Assembly (NCBI GenBank): GCA_022495005.1
Contig: JAGYXB010000437.1
Span: 682,001 to 746,000, forward strand
Length of the DNA stretch: 64,000 nucleotides
Source: Rhyacophila brunnea
Taxonomy: Eukaryota > Arthropoda > Insecta > Trichoptera > Rhyacophilidae
Direction of reading: 5' to 3'
Made by a program: the position numbers and the translations under genes
Notes under the pieces: generated by a model
Databases searched by the model: none
What the model saw: the letters and a program-made list of their open reading frames with translations, nothing else
Told to the model about the DNA's origin: nothing
In this document: positions 13,801 through 25,186 of the stretch, in pieces
Layout: each line of letters begins with the position of its first letter
Position numbering within the stretch: the first letter of the stretch is position 1

Positions 13801-16800
13801 ATAACAGTGGATAAACTATACATGTATTAATTATTAATTATTACACTATCTCGAAATTATATAGTTCCATGATTCGTCGAGTCATCTTTGAAAACAAATG
13901 ATTTGAAGCTGATGTTGAAGCTAAGATCAGGCCATACAATGGCTATTTATATGATTTGAATCCTTGTGGATAGAAGCGATCTGTACTTCTACGATAAATG
14001 TAGGTAAAATTCTGTATGACTTTGTACATCTACATATTATAGCGGTACACCGATCTAAATTTGAGCGATATAGTAGTACTGCGACTTGCTGTCTTTAAAT
14101 GTGCCCTGTCAATGAGGAAAACGGAACAGCTCAGTAAAGTCGCAAAGTTCTTTAACATAACTGTAGAGAGGACGTGAATAAATATTTTTTTAGAAAAAAA
14201 TACTTACAGGCTGTGATAGATGATCCAGTTCAGGAAGTAAGTGGTTATTGTGACCAGATCCATCTTTTTCATTGGAGTACATAATCCTGTTTAGGTCCGG
14301 AAAATTTCGGTTTAAGTCGATTGAGTGATTGTTCTTCCTTCCAATTAGGAAATCGTGAGCACCCTGAAATAATGGAAAAATATATATAAATATCTACATA
14401 CGAGTAAATTGAAGATATACTCCAAAACAGTTTTAATCAAAGAGATTGGTCTGTTTACCACAAATATTAGTGTTTGAATGTTTACAAAGTTTTCAAAAAC
14501 TTATTTTCTTTTGGCAATGTCCCATTAAGTGAGTAAAAATGGTCCTGGGATATATTAAATTAAATTAATTGACTACTATATTATATTATTGTGCTTTATT
14601 TTAATTACTATGTAACATGTTTAATCATATCTTATTCCAACACTCAATTGATACATTTTCAGAAATATAAGTATTTTTATCCATAAAAAACACAGTCATA
14701 ATGTTTACGACTTTTATGTTTGTTCGTTATTGTAATAGATTTTGCGTTATCACCGTGTGTTTTTCTCCTTCTCTCGGCGTTTAGAGCGAAGTGCAAAGGC
14801 TATTCTCGATGCACGATATTATATTATATTTTAATGATTTTAGTTTGGTACTAGTCTATTTGAGTCATTTTTTGCTACTCGGGTTTCGCCTTTCAGCATC
14901 TTCAGGCACTATGCATACTGATAACAAATAAAGGTAATTCTTGCACATATAATAAACTAATAAGATTGAGAAAGATGGAAAGTTTTGGTGGCTCAAAAGA
15001 TGGCAAAATTAAAAAGTGGTCACAATCCTCAGCCATTAGTGTACGACCAAGAAGAAGAATACAATTAAATAAGGTAAAAATCTTATTACCTATTAATACT
15101 ACGATGGGAGACTGTACGCAATTAAAGATTTTTTTTAAATTTTGGCCTCTCGTGTACAATATATACAACTATGTAAGTTTCAAATAAAATTTAATTTCAA
15201 AATTTGCTCTCTCCATACAGTCTTAAAAAATAAAACGTACTTATATGAATAATATAATATGTAACTAATAAAACAAAATTAGTTTCGAATGTATCCTCAC
15301 CGCTTCTGTGGCAGTTTGCCATCCATCAGGATTCATGGAAGGCAGAAGGTGGATCCTGGTGATCTGAAGAAGACGCCTAACTTCTGCGTCACCTTGTAAA
15401 TACCTTGAACACAGATAGTCTGCCAATCCGAGTAACAGCTCACGACCCAACACCTCATTTCCATGCATGTTGGCAATGTACTTGAATTCTGGATGCACTG
15501 AAATTATAAAGAAATATTATGTTAAAATTATAATGTATTTTATAATTAACAGCAAATTCAATGTAAAAAAGCTTTTCAGTATTATGGATTACATTCAACT
15601 TTTATAATATGGCCTCAAGTATTTTTAACACACACAGATTTGATAAAAAATAAACAGACATATAAAACAATTATGATTTCTAAAACCGAAGCGTAATGAA
15701 AAACAGTATTAAGTAAATAATATGATACTAATTAAAAATATGTTTATTTTATTTTCCCTTGGTAATAAATATTAACATAAAAACCTATAGTGTAAATGCT
15801 AATTGAAGCACAGTTAGTCTAGGTCTACAAGGAAATGTTTGGTTTATAAAATGTATCAATCAATAAAATTTATTTATTTTACATATAATGAATATAACAA
15901 ATTATAAATTCAAAGCGTTCACGACATGACATAAAATAAGTGTTAATAATTTAAAAAATAAAAATACAGAGAATAAGTAATAAAATAAGAAAATAAATAA
16001 AATAAGTAACAAAATAAAAGTAGATGGAAGCACACAGAGTGAACTTTGATAGACCCTATCTTAAAAACTTATAAAACAACGTCAACCTAAATTCACCCTC
16101 ACCTAAGTGGAATATATCAATATCCGAAGCAATTTCATTAAACATGGTTACTGCCCTCCCAATTGGCATTACTAATGGCAGGTTAGTTCTGCACCGTGGG
16201 AGAACAAACAACGGATGCCCTCGATTCCTAAGGTAATTATAAGAGACACACAAGCCAACACCACCAAGAATGGCAGAGTTCACATTTACGCCGCGTGTAA
16301 GTCTGAAAAATATGTAGCTAAATAAAGATCCCTTCTAAATTTTAAGCTACAGTATGTAAGCATCCCTACGAGAAAATCAGTCGCTTGCTTGAAAATCCTT
16401 CGAATTTGTAAATATATTTATTAAATTTGAATCGATATAAAAGTCATTATTAAAAAGAAAAATCAACATAAAGGACGCATTATATTAGATGTTTGGTCAA
16501 TCATTAATAATTATTATAAGTACCATGTGAACAGGTCAACAGTAGAGAACAATCATGATTAATGTTATCGAGATCAGAGTACACAACATATAAGCTTAAA
16601 GTACATTATAGCTTACATCGCGTGGAAATGAGAACATTAGATCGGGAAACCCGTAAATGATCATATTTATTATAAGAAGTACATAAATCGAATTTGTGGA
16701 CAAATGGGAAAAATAATGATAGACATTGTAGATTAGAACTAATAGGTACGTGGCAAAGTATCCGAATTCAACAAACTAATCCTAATACCTAATTAGGTGC

Positions 16801-19800
16801 ATAATCAAATTTAATGACTCAGTCTCTTGCCTAAAAGCGTTGTGGTAAGCGAATATTTTGTGCCATGGATCCAGTATCTACATGAATTATATGCAAATAT
16901 TTGCAAGGCTACTGCGAAAACTAAGCACAGCAATGATAAAACAGCAATATATTGAAGCAGAAACCAATTTGGATGGCAAAAAACATTTCCAAATTGACTA
17001 AAATGTATCTAGTAAAATCTGATGTCTTTACTACCTACCTACTTACCTATTTTATTATTTATTTTCTGGTATCTTAAACAGAAAAATTTACTAAAAATCT
17101 TTGAATTGACGTACACAGCATTTACTAAGAATAAGAGCAGTACCACGAAACATATTGTTTTTCAATTTGTGTATGAGTCGGAGTATAGACCTAATTGGTT
17201 GAGCAAGTGGCTGACATCAATTTCTCGTACAAACTAAATCTGTTAAAACAAACCTCCACTCTGTGAAGGCCCATATGATCTTATTAGGATCGGACATGGT
17301 CGAAATAGTACCACGAAACCATCTCCCAAATAGTGATGATTTTAGATACGTAGACGTCTGTGGCGCTGACAGTTTTGGAGACCTTGTGAAAAATTTGCCT
17401 ATGCGATAAACCGCCGTTAAAATATTTGTTGTATTGGTTATTATAATATAACAATAATTATGTTGTCAGGATTATTTTTATACTTTAATTATTAAAAAAA
17501 AAATAGATTCTTTCTTATAAAGCGACCACATAATTTGCTTCATAGAAAACCGCTACTACTCTCAATAGTCTTAATATATTTTGTATTCGTTCCTTCATTC
17601 GTCGCCCTCTATAAAGTGCTGTCCCTGTGCAACGCAACCTATCCCCACGGGGTGTCACTGGCTGGACTCTTCAGATTTTGGTTAATGAGTCAAAGTCAAA
17701 GAAAATAAGAAAGAACTTCCTTCAGATGAATGGAGAGAATCAAGAGTACCATGACTTTCCCATTGACGTGGGCCTTACGTGTAGAATACTGCAAAGAAGA
17801 AGATTTCTGTCCGACTGTCAAATCATCCGGGTCACAATCCTCAGCTATGAGGTTCCGACAGATAAAAGCAACTTAATTATATTTATAACATGTTGGGAAT
17901 GATCATAAAATATTGAATGCTCTTAATTAGGTATTTATAAGTGGATACCATAAAAGTGTTGAGATAATAAGAGCAATATTGATTAAATATTAGCAATGCA
18001 TAAACATAAACCAATAGCAATTAATTGGGTGGCGAGTAGATAGATAGGTACGTATCCCAAATGACTAACGTTTTCAAATAACCGGGCAGTCGGATATTTT
18101 CAGATTAATTACTCGATTACTCGGATAACTCTTCTGTCTCTAATAATATTTACAAGAACTAAATCATTTTTTGTAGTTGAACATTCTATATCTATAATGA
18201 TGATGTCATAGTTATGATATAATAATTTTGTATGTTTTTTGTCTATTAAGTGAATTTTATAAATTGATTTAAAATACTTTAAAATTGATACTGTATTTTA
18301 TTCTTTATATTATAATATTGATTACTTTGCAATGACACCACAAAATTCAACATCGTATAACCACTGTTAATCAACTTAGCCAAGGTAGGTAATAGGTACC
18401 TAATTAAATTATATGCCATACTAAAAAGTAATCTTAGACTAATATACAGTTTTTAGATTTTTTATTTTTATGCAGAAAATATAAATATACCTACGACGAT
18501 GAAACATCATATTTTTCCAAAATAAAACATTTTATTTCAATCAAACAATAATTATTTAATCAACCCAAAGTGATACAAAATTGTTGTTAGTTAAACGGTT
18601 ACTGGGTGATTGAGATGTCATGCCTAGTATCCAAGTGATATATATCTACCCTTCTGTCGAGACAATGCTTTGACGTCATCGCAAAAGATATTGCGTGGGC
18701 TTTTATAGCGCGAAAACCTTTTTGTTTACATTAGACTTCATTGTGAAAGCCAGTGACGTCATTGACCATTTTCCCGGAAATTTAATATGCGAACTCGAAA
18801 AATGTCGGAAAAATATCTCATAATATACTATAAATGACTAGATATTTAGCAGAAATATTATATGACAAAATGTGGGTTGTTGTATTCGACACTATTGTTC
18901 TAATTTATGCATACGGGTACTAACACACACCCTTCAATGTATAGGGAAAGGTCAACATTCCATCCCTTTTATGTAATTAATTATACGATGAGTCATAAAA
19001 AAATACTGAATGAGTTTAATAGGTATTGGGAAATTAATTTGTTTTCCATCAGTATTGCTTAATACAACGTTTTTCTTAGCTCGTATTCTTATTTGTCCGG
19101 TGGTTCTTTATCCGGTACAAATCTTGCAATCGATTTTTAACTAACTTCCCGACTAGCTAGACATTTGAAACTTTTAGAATATATCAGAACACGATGCCAA
19201 TGCATTTTTTTAATACTTTTAGCCATCTTTAAGTAGAATTGAATTCATTTTCAGTTAATTCTGTTTTGTATGAAAAGTTATTTCGACACCATTAATGGTT
19301 GCTAGGGGTCTGGGGTCCTAGCAACTAAATTATTAATATATACGTGCGTTACTATGGAAATCAATATGACATATCAAAATGACATTTCAGTATTATATCA
19401 AGTGCAAATCTTTTTGATCATTTAAGCTAGTCATGTCAAGTTTATATGATTCAACAGAAAATTTAAAAACGTTGTAAGTATATAAAAAGTTCTTGTTATC
19501 TTGTAATTATTTATAATTCAGTTATTATTAAAGCTGTCTTTAATAATTAAAACCCCCCTATTTGCTAGGAATAGTCAAACAAAAAAAATCATTACGATTT
19601 TTATTCTATAACGAAAAATCGTTGCTTTTCTATAGTTATGCTGTCTTCGTGGTAATTAAAAATATTCAATAATTATAAAATGTCTTGTAATTCCGTCATT
19701 GGATTTCACTAATACCTGTGTTACTGCACCGGTTCCAATACGGTAATGAAATATTTTATTATACTATTATTAGATCGTGGTTGAAGGAATCGGCATAACT

Positions 19801-22093
19801 ACTAAAATATTATAAAATGGCACATATTCAGTATGTGACAAAATAATGTTTCCTAAGTTTTTGATAAAGATACAGTGATATTTGTTGAAATGAATATTAC
19901 TTGTTTGATGAGTATTTATTGATATAACCTTTCTATCTAAACATTTTTTTATATTTTGAATAGATTGTATCTATAATATACGTATTTAAAAATCGATTAG
20001 AAGTAACGATATATGGTTGTAATTATTATAATAGTTACATAAAATGATATCATAATATGTATAGATACGTAGGTACTTACTTAAACAATGTAGTAGGTAC
20101 CTTACCTTTTTACTCTATTACTAATGTCGTGTCAGTAAGTAATTTATTATAATAGATACGTTTTCCAGATTTCCATATATTATTTTCCTTACATATATGA
20201 TTTTTTTATAATATACATATTTAATAGAGATCGAATACATATTTATATATAAGCCACAGTGGCGATAATGAATTTGTATGGAACTTTTTTTTAAATTTCC
20301 ATGTTTGTTTAAATAAAAATAAATATACATTTTGGAACACATAAATGTAGATTATATTTCTATTATATTATAGCTTCATAATAAAGCTTGTAATGGATAC
20401 ACATATTTTGGAAACCTAGAGTGATTTTGAATAAAGCCTTATACTTTTTAAATAACTGGCTAACCTCATGATAACTAATACATTTATATTGAAATAAATT
20501 GGAAATTCACGCATTAAGTAAATTGGTTAATCATTTTTTATTCGTCACACTTCATATACTACTATCGTTTATCGATACAATATTTATCAGGCCCATTAAT
20601 GTTCGTTTTATATGCTTTACTTAGAGAATTTACAGATATAATAAGTAATTTATTCATGACTTTGACTCTATGACTCTAGTTCTACTCGTAAAACTAAAAA
20701 ATTTCTTCCACATTGCGCAGGGCATATTGCTTCAGTTATTCCTAATTCAGTAGCATTCTTGATAACATCCATTTGATAGATGCACGCCTTTGAGAAATCC
20801 TCCTTTCAATGCCAAGACACACGTACGTTTTTGAAACTGTCAGTTGTGGCTTTGGATTTCGTGTTTGTAAAATTCACACGTCGTTTTGTTGATGTGTTTT
20901 TAATCCAGAGCATGGATATACATAATAAATTAAGCATTTTTAACAATAACGAGCGAGCTAATTTCATTTTTTAGTACACTTGAACGGTTTTTTTTAAATT
21001 AATAAAAAAATCATATACATAAATATACCATACATATTATCTTGCTTGCTAAAAATAATTTATAAAGTAAGAAAAATGACAAATACACTCACAATAGTGA
21101 AAAGTCTAGTGAATGTAGGAATGGGATCTTACAACAGCCCACATCTAAATTCATATTCATGATTGTAGAATACATAGATAACCGAATTAATTTGATGGAT
21201 CATGGCCATTGTTCTCGATATTGGCATTACCAATGATGGTATGTCAATGAAGATAGTAAGTTAAATGACTTTCAAACAGTTACATTAAGACGCAAGCATC
21301 CCCAATAGATTATTCTGAATACATTTCAACATAAGACTATTATGACTGAAACATATGCTCCGTTTAGAACCGAAAATGGTAAGTTATCATTAATTTTAAT
21401 GTAGGTATAGGTATAAACCAAATAAAGTAATTGTTTATTTATAAAATTCGTGAGTTGTCACGTTCGTTTTAATTGATGTCGTATGTAATCAGAAAGAGGC
21501 GCTTCATATCGTTTTACCATGTGTTCCGAATGCTGCCCGAAAGTGAGACGTGACACAGCCTCACAGATTTAGTCGCCGTGCTACGAGTACAATAGCGATC
21601 TACGCGCTGCAAGCCTCACGTGGCAAGAGGCACAGAATGTGGTGATGTACCGAGGGAAGTGGCATGATTTGTGCTCCAAAAATAAAACGTAATAGTTTGA
21701 AGTAAGTATTGCAATGATCATATTATTATGAATAAACAATATTGTGTAGTCTCTTATTATCAAGCATATTTTAATAAAATAATAATTAACTACTTAGTAT
21801 ATGTGCAATTCATATTAAATTAATTGAATTAAAAATAACTTACTTAGCTCATGGCGACCGGGGTGTGTTGAGAATTCGATGACATGTAGGGGCACCCCTC
21901 TGACAGATGTCTCACTCAAATTGTAAACACGGGTAACTTTCGGGCATTTGTTGTGAATGGTCTGCAAAACTTCCAAAAGCTCATCATTGTTGTGATGCTT
22001 CCACACGAAATTGCCGAGGGACGCGGCGATATTTATTAAAAATACGAGAGCGCAAACCGATACGGACCGGCGTGTCGCCATTTTAAATACCAT
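7747..22093 (-). CDS. CPE: Carboxypeptidase E-like M14 metallocarboxypeptidase (whole gene, eight exons)
   Basis: Eight exons join in frame (22093-21844, 15497-15301, 14363-14208, 11394-11228, 10746-10586, 9819-9553, 8642-8488, 7872-7747) to about 492 aa, against 476 aa for human CPE. Residues 1-30 form a signal peptide. The catalytic domain shows the zinc ligands in NMHGNE (H95, E98) and [10 protein letters not shown] (H225), substrate-binding SMNPDG and DLNRNFPDL (near 165-172), [21 protein letters not shown], and the catalytic Glu in [13 protein letters not shown] (E328). A transthyretin-like domain follows (about 357-450), then a basic 41-residue tail. The family removes C-terminal Lys or Arg from peptides; CPE does so on prohormones in secretory granules. 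The spacing [15 protein letters not shown] and [11 protein letters not shown] favour CPE over CPM, CPN or CPD, and only one catalytic unit is present, unlike CPD. It could instead be the insect gene often labelled CPM or CPN-like. All introns have GT/AG borders. Confidence 0.88.
8488..8642 (-). CDS. CPE: Carboxypeptidase E-like, exon 7 (transthyretin-like domain)
   Basis: Acceptor ATTTCCAG, donor GTAACT. Contains [20 protein letters not shown], the signature of the beta-sandwich domain that follows the peptidase in this subfamily. Confidence 0.92.
9553..9819 (-). CDS. CPE: Carboxypeptidase E-like, exon 6 (catalytic Glu)
   Basis: Acceptor TTTGGCAG, donor GTGGGT. It starts in Gly-Met with [20 protein letters not shown], where the second Glu of FELTLEL is the catalytic base, and runs into the transthyretin-like domain ([19 protein letters not shown]). 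Confidence 0.92.
10586..10746 (-). CDS. CPE: Carboxypeptidase E-like, exon 5
   Basis: Acceptor ATTTCAG, donor GTTAGA (a weak but acceptable GT). It encodes [14 protein letters not shown] through [14 protein letters not shown]; the NGAQWY segment is conserved in the N/E subfamily. Confidence 0.9.
11228..11394 (-). CDS. CPE: Carboxypeptidase E-like, exon 4 (third zinc ligand)
   Basis: Acceptor TTTTAG, donor GTGTGT. It starts [10 protein letters not shown] and holds [20 protein letters not shown] with the zinc-binding His. It ends with AG, completed to AGA by exon 5. Confidence 0.92.
13522..13632 (-). mobile_element. tRNA-derived SINE-like copy, family 2
   Basis: Matches the copy at 29236-29348 over about 100 bp, including a shared TGAGAAAATCAC segment and the tRNA-like part. 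On the minus strand the B box is decayed here (GGCTTGATCC against GGTTCGATCCC in the other copy). It lies in carboxypeptidase intron 3. Confidence 0.6.
14208..14363 (-). CDS. CPE: Carboxypeptidase E-like, exon 3
   Basis: Acceptor ATTTCAG, donor GTAAGT, 52 whole codons. Contains [20 protein letters not shown], the substrate-binding Asn-Arg segment, and the CPE-type NNHLLPE stretch. Confidence 0.92.
14968..15062 (+). repeat. Dispersed repeat with GGTCACAATCCTCAGCC tail
   Basis: About 95 bp match the end of the longer copy at 54430-54670: both read CTCAAAAGATG, then GGTCAC-ATCCT and GACCAAGAAGAA. It lies in carboxypeptidase intron 2. Probably a truncated SINE or retrotransposon 3' end. Confidence 0.55.
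15301..15497 (-). CDS. CPE: Carboxypeptidase E-like, exon 2 (first zinc-binding motif)
   Basis: Acceptor AATTTCAG and donor GTGAGG. The exon adds TG to the A of exon 1 to make Met, then [20 protein letters not shown], with the H-x-x-E zinc ligands, and ends after [13 protein letters not shown]. Intron 1 is 6.3 kb. Confidence 0.92.
16103..16302 (-). other. Candidate exon of unknown origin inside carboxypeptidase intron 1
   Basis: A TTTTTCAG acceptor and a GTGAGG donor bracket a fully open 200-nt frame ([19 protein letters not shown] ... [12 protein letters not shown]) with a hydrophobic start. Splicing from exon 1 is ruled out, since that junction would put it in a frame with an early TAA. 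Splicing out to carboxypeptidase exon 2 would, however, keep the frame (giving [10 protein letters not shown]). It could thus be an alternative 5' exon, an unrelated exon or a pseudo-exon. A diverged relative of its second half lies at 21135-21246. I do not recognise the protein. Confidence 0.3.
17151..17300 (+). mobile_element. tRNA-derived SINE family 1, 5'-truncated copy
   Basis: Body shared with 51562-51790: ATTGTTTTTCAATTTGTGTA, TGAGTCGGAGTATAGACCTA, TTGAGCAAGTGGCTGAC, CCTCCACTCTGTGAAGGCCC and GATCGGACATGGTCG. The tRNA-like head is missing. Confidence 0.75.
17627..17865 (+). repeat. Dispersed repeat with GGTCACAATCCTCAGC tail
   Basis: GC-richer than the flanks and ending GGTCACAATCCTCAGCTATG, the tail shared with 14968, 26455, 54430 and 57240. 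The 91-codon ORF across it is not protein-like. Confidence 0.5.
18590..18800. other. GC-richer intronic stretch with two GACGTCA-type motifs
   Basis: Inside carboxypeptidase intron 1. TTTGACGTCATC (near 18670) and GTGACGTCATTG (near 18755) contain the CREB/ATF core TGACGTCA. Whether they bind a factor cannot be told from sequence; the second is the better match. Confidence 0.25.
19063..19476 (+). mobile_element. TA-flanked MITE, copy 1 (414 bp)
   Basis: Starts TACAACGTTTTTCTTAGC and ends AAAAACGTTGTA, so the ends are inverted repeats beginning at a TA, as in Tc1/mariner-type elements. Two further copies are at 35792-36181 (inverted) and 60507-60935. All share internal landmarks such as CCCGACTAGCTAGACATTTG and GTCCTAGCAACTAAATTA. 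No coding capacity. About 25-35 bp past the 3' end are also similar between copies, so that border is not fully certain. Confidence 0.85.
21135..21246 (-). other. Diverged relative of the candidate exon at 16103-16302
   Basis: On the minus strand it reads [20 protein letters not shown], then [13 protein letters not shown], parallel to [20 protein letters not shown] and [12 protein letters not shown] in the 16.1 kb segment. Both lie in carboxypeptidase intron 1. Identity at nucleotide level looks to be around two thirds by eye. No clear splice borders. Confidence 0.3.
21844..22093 (-). CDS. CPE: Carboxypeptidase E-like, exon 1 (signal peptide and prodomain start)
   Basis: It encodes [13 protein letters not shown], a hydrophobic stretch [13 protein letters not shown], then the start of the peptidase domain to GRHEL. 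Two in-frame ATGs exist, at 22093 and 22081. The second lies in AAAATGG, a good context, and gives a tidier signal peptide; the first is kept here as the longest form. The exon ends CTAA followed by donor GTAAGT, so one base is carried over to exon 2. Confidence 0.85.
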
Positions 22094-22260
22094 ATGTTAT
22101 TATTGTCGGAATATTTGTAATATAACCGCGAGGGGAGCGTGAGACTGCGCGGGATTATCGATCCAAAGTTGCCGCGCTTCTGTTTTGTATTGAACGTTAT
22201 CCCTCTGGCGGTAGACTATTGACCTAGCGTGACTCTACCGGCTAAATTTGTTAACTAAAC
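22094..22260 (-). promoter_or_regulatory. Probable 5' UTR and promoter of the carboxypeptidase gene
   Basis: A GC-rich block (ACCGCGAGGGGAGCGTGAGA on plus) directly upstream of the start codon in otherwise AT-rich DNA, as expected of a transcription start region. No TATA box could be assigned with confidence. Confidence 0.4.
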
Positions 22261-22619
22261 GCAAACGCGATAAGAATTGTTTTTCAATTCAACTTTATTT
22301 TAATCTCAATTAAATTTCACGATAAAATATTACAATGAAGTATTTTTATTTCTAGAAAGAAAGTCGTAAAAAATAATATTTTTTTATTTAGTCAAATTTT
22401 GATCAATACAAATAATGATTACAAGTAACATTCTTATCACATTTGTCGAGAATTTCGTATAACACGGAGGAAAGAGGGAATCCTCAAATATAGAGACTAT
22501 AAATAAACAAAATAATTATCAACATAATTATTTTGAATATATAAGTTGTTTTGTACAGTTTTAATCAATCTAAAAACAAATATACTTATATTAACGATGT
22601 AATGTAGTATACCAACCTC

Positions 22620-23397
22620 ATGGCTATCATAAGAAGGAGGGGGCTGATGTGGCTCTTATCTGGAGGTCCAGGCTAAGTGAGGGATCGGCCAGCTAAGTGA
22701 TAATAATAGAAGACAAAAAGCAACTTTGTAAAATACTGAACTTCTACTTTGTCTATTTTTATTAATGCCTTAGGAACATTGCATATTCATCATTCCGACT
22801 TATTGTTTCATCTTCGTGACTTATCGCTATTCATATAAATATACTCCTTATTTTTGCCAATTGGGTAATATGATATTCGTACAAAAGAAAATCGAGAATG
22901 ATTTCGTAAGTTAATTTTATTGAAATGTCAACATAATCTAGAAACCTAGGTACTCATTTACTTTTGGATCGTTTTTATTATTTAAATTATTCTTACACTT
23001 CTTTTTTCCATAAATATTAAATCACAAATTTGTTTCATTTACAGTACAAGATTTGCCTGTTGTATTTCAGATGTATGTATTGACATTTTAAAATATATAG
23101 TTACACGATGTGTACCTACCTACAATGTATTTTTCAATATTTGATTATTGTGTATTGATAGTTAACCACTTTTAAATTGGTTAATCCATGCTGAAAAGCC
23201 ACGGTGATTGTGAGGATCCATAATTTTTAGAGTAAACGGGAAATAGGTCTCTGTTAAGATCTCCTATAAACCTTATCTGAGAAAACTGGTGTCACGACAT
23301 CAATTATATCGCGTAATCTTTCTTGACCGTAGTGGCGCCAGAGATCCGGGCCTGAGGCCCTTTTCAGGATGTGGAGGCCATGGCCTACCTACAGTTA
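22620..23397. repeat. Possible interrupted copy of the GC-ended element seen at 41735 and 56033
   Basis: GGAGGTCCAGGCTAAGTGAG and CCAGCTAAGTGATAA (22661-22705) resemble the left part of that element; CAGGATGTGGAGGCCATGG (23370-23390) resembles its right end. The middle is unrelated AT-rich DNA, so this may be one copy with later insertions or two fragments. Confidence 0.35.
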
Positions 23398-24413
23398 CTG
23401 TAGGTACTTAATGGTTTGTAAATATAATGGAACCCTAATTTTACGTGTCCGGAATTCATGTTTTACCGCTATTTTGTATCTAGTTTCTGCAATCCCGTTT
23501 AATTTGGTACATTTTATACCCGGTTTTACGTTTTAATTTCCCGCAACTTGTGTATAAAATATTTAAAATTCAAATAACTTTATTAAAATTAAAAATAATA
23601 TGTACAAGTACATTTAATTGTAACGAATATTTGATGCAGATACATGTACGTGTTATTATTTTTTACTAACGTCTGCAGTGCCCAAATACAAGGTTACACA
23701 CGGCGATTGGTGGATGATCTTTTATTTTAGCCAATTAGGGGTGGTATCGTTTAAATACATGCGTTGTTGGTAGGTATATATGATAGGATGGAATTCCTAT
23801 TAATAATATTTGTGAAAGAAAGATCGAAAATAGAACAGGTTGGTGAGTTATTTTATTATGACAATGACTTTTGTAGAGAGATGTAAACTAGACACATTTG
23901 TGATAACAGAAGGCAGGTCAAAAAAATCATTTTCCTCGTGCAATAAAACGCCGATTTATTGAAGGAAGGAATTTTATTTTATACAATAGGTAAATATATA
24001 CCTAACAATGTCCAAAACGTAAATTAAGATTTTTCAGGAGTTAGATTGCTGCTATGAGTGCCATGCATGCTCCTTTTTTATTTTAGGAATTTTATGCTTT
24101 TATTATGAATAAATCGTAGCAAATAAAAATATTTTTGTTAAATTAAAGACTAAAATATGTACTTAAGTAACGTTTCCTCTAAATTTTTAATTATTTTCTG
24201 CACATGAAACACGGTTAAGTAATTTGTTCTGTAGGTGTGCAGATAATAATAACATGAGCAGTATTTTTTTTCAACATTTCAACATTTTTTTCTGCGTAGA
24301 TAAACGAACTCGCCAAATCATTATGCCACGAAAGAAAAAATGTCTGGTATCACATACTATTTTTCACAAAATATCTGTGTGCAGAGGTTGAAAATAATTG
24401 TGCGGATACCTAC

Positions 24414-24921
24414 CAGTGGCGTGCGGTGCATAGATGCTGTATATTATTATGCTCTACATGCCCAAAAATAATGGATCTTGTATAATAGTAGAAGATCATG
24501 TAATAATTAATTGTACAATCGTATGGTATGTATAAGTAAATTATTCTACAATGGCACCATGGGCGATTTGCATGTGTAATTATTATTGTTTGCTAAAATG
24601 CCTGTTTCAATGCTGTATGATAAAACTGCGAATCGCTTTTACAGTACCTATTGTGCCACAGTAGATTTTGTTACCAATAAATGCTACTTAAATTTACAAT
24701 TCAAAGTTTGATATTGTGCTACGTATTAATTTAAATAAATATATCAGAGCTACCAAGTCACTACACCTCATATTAGCGTATTGTTTCATCGATCACCACC
24801 CACCAAGATTTAAATAAACAGTTACAAAATATAACGTGGATAATGTATAGTAAATACCAGGTATATAATATTATGTATTTTCTACAAAAACCCTTACTAG
24901 AAAAGTTACCGCACGCTTCTG
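24414..24921. mobile_element. hAT-type MITE with 8-bp target duplication
   Basis: Left end CAGTGGCGTGCGGTGCA, right end ACCGCACGCTTCTG, i.e. inverted ends beginning CAG-G as in hAT elements. Flanks ATACCTAC (24406-24413) and ACACCTAC (24922-24929) match at 7 of 8 bases, a hAT-sized target duplication. It sits 17 bp downstream of the ionotropic receptor stop codon and contains a second inverted-repeat element at 24546-24664. Confidence 0.8.
24546..24664. mobile_element. Short inverted-repeat element nested in the hAT MITE
   Basis: Starts CTACAATGGCACCATGGG and ends TGTGCCACAGTAG. A related copy lies at 29350-29488, sharing GGCGATTTGC, AATGCCTGTTTCAATGCT and the GTGCCAC end. No ORF. Confidence 0.7.
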
Positions 24922-24946
24922 ACACCTACATAATATTACTACTTAT

Positions 24947-25186
24947 TCATTTTAGGTAAGGATAAGGTGAAGAATATATTATAACTTTAGTCTTTTTCTT
25001 GGGTTTCCTACAAACTTCATATCCAAATGTCAAAGATGCAGCAATTAGACCTAAAGCCCAAATATAAATCACTCCCTGGAGGGATCTGGTGCCAATGGCT
25101 AGCGGTCCTGCACCATCGCCGCTCCGACGTCGTGGGGAAAGATAGACTCCTAGCTGTACGGCGAAATTAGAGTGTTTCAGCACGAC
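24947..25186 (-). CDS. Ionotropic receptor terminal exon (TM3 and tail)
   Basis: Acceptor GCTTTTTCAG; 79 codons plus TGA at 24947-24949. VVLKHSNFAVQLGVYLS, PLAIGTRSLQGVIYIWALGL, then IAASLTFGYEV form the end of S2 and TM3, followed by a basic tail (CRKPKKKTK). The 3' UTR runs into the hAT MITE at 24921. Confidence 0.92.
   Translation of the reverse strand, partial: VVLKHSNFAVQLGVYLSPRRRSGDGAGPLAIGTRSLQGVIYIWALGLIAASLTFGYEVCRKPKKKTKVIIYSSPYPYLK

Noticed and set aside
16103..16302. Segment as a constitutive second exon of the carboxypeptidase
   Set aside because: Joining exon 1 (one spare base) to this segment gives an early TAA, while exon 1 joined directly to 15497-15301 gives the expected family sequence.
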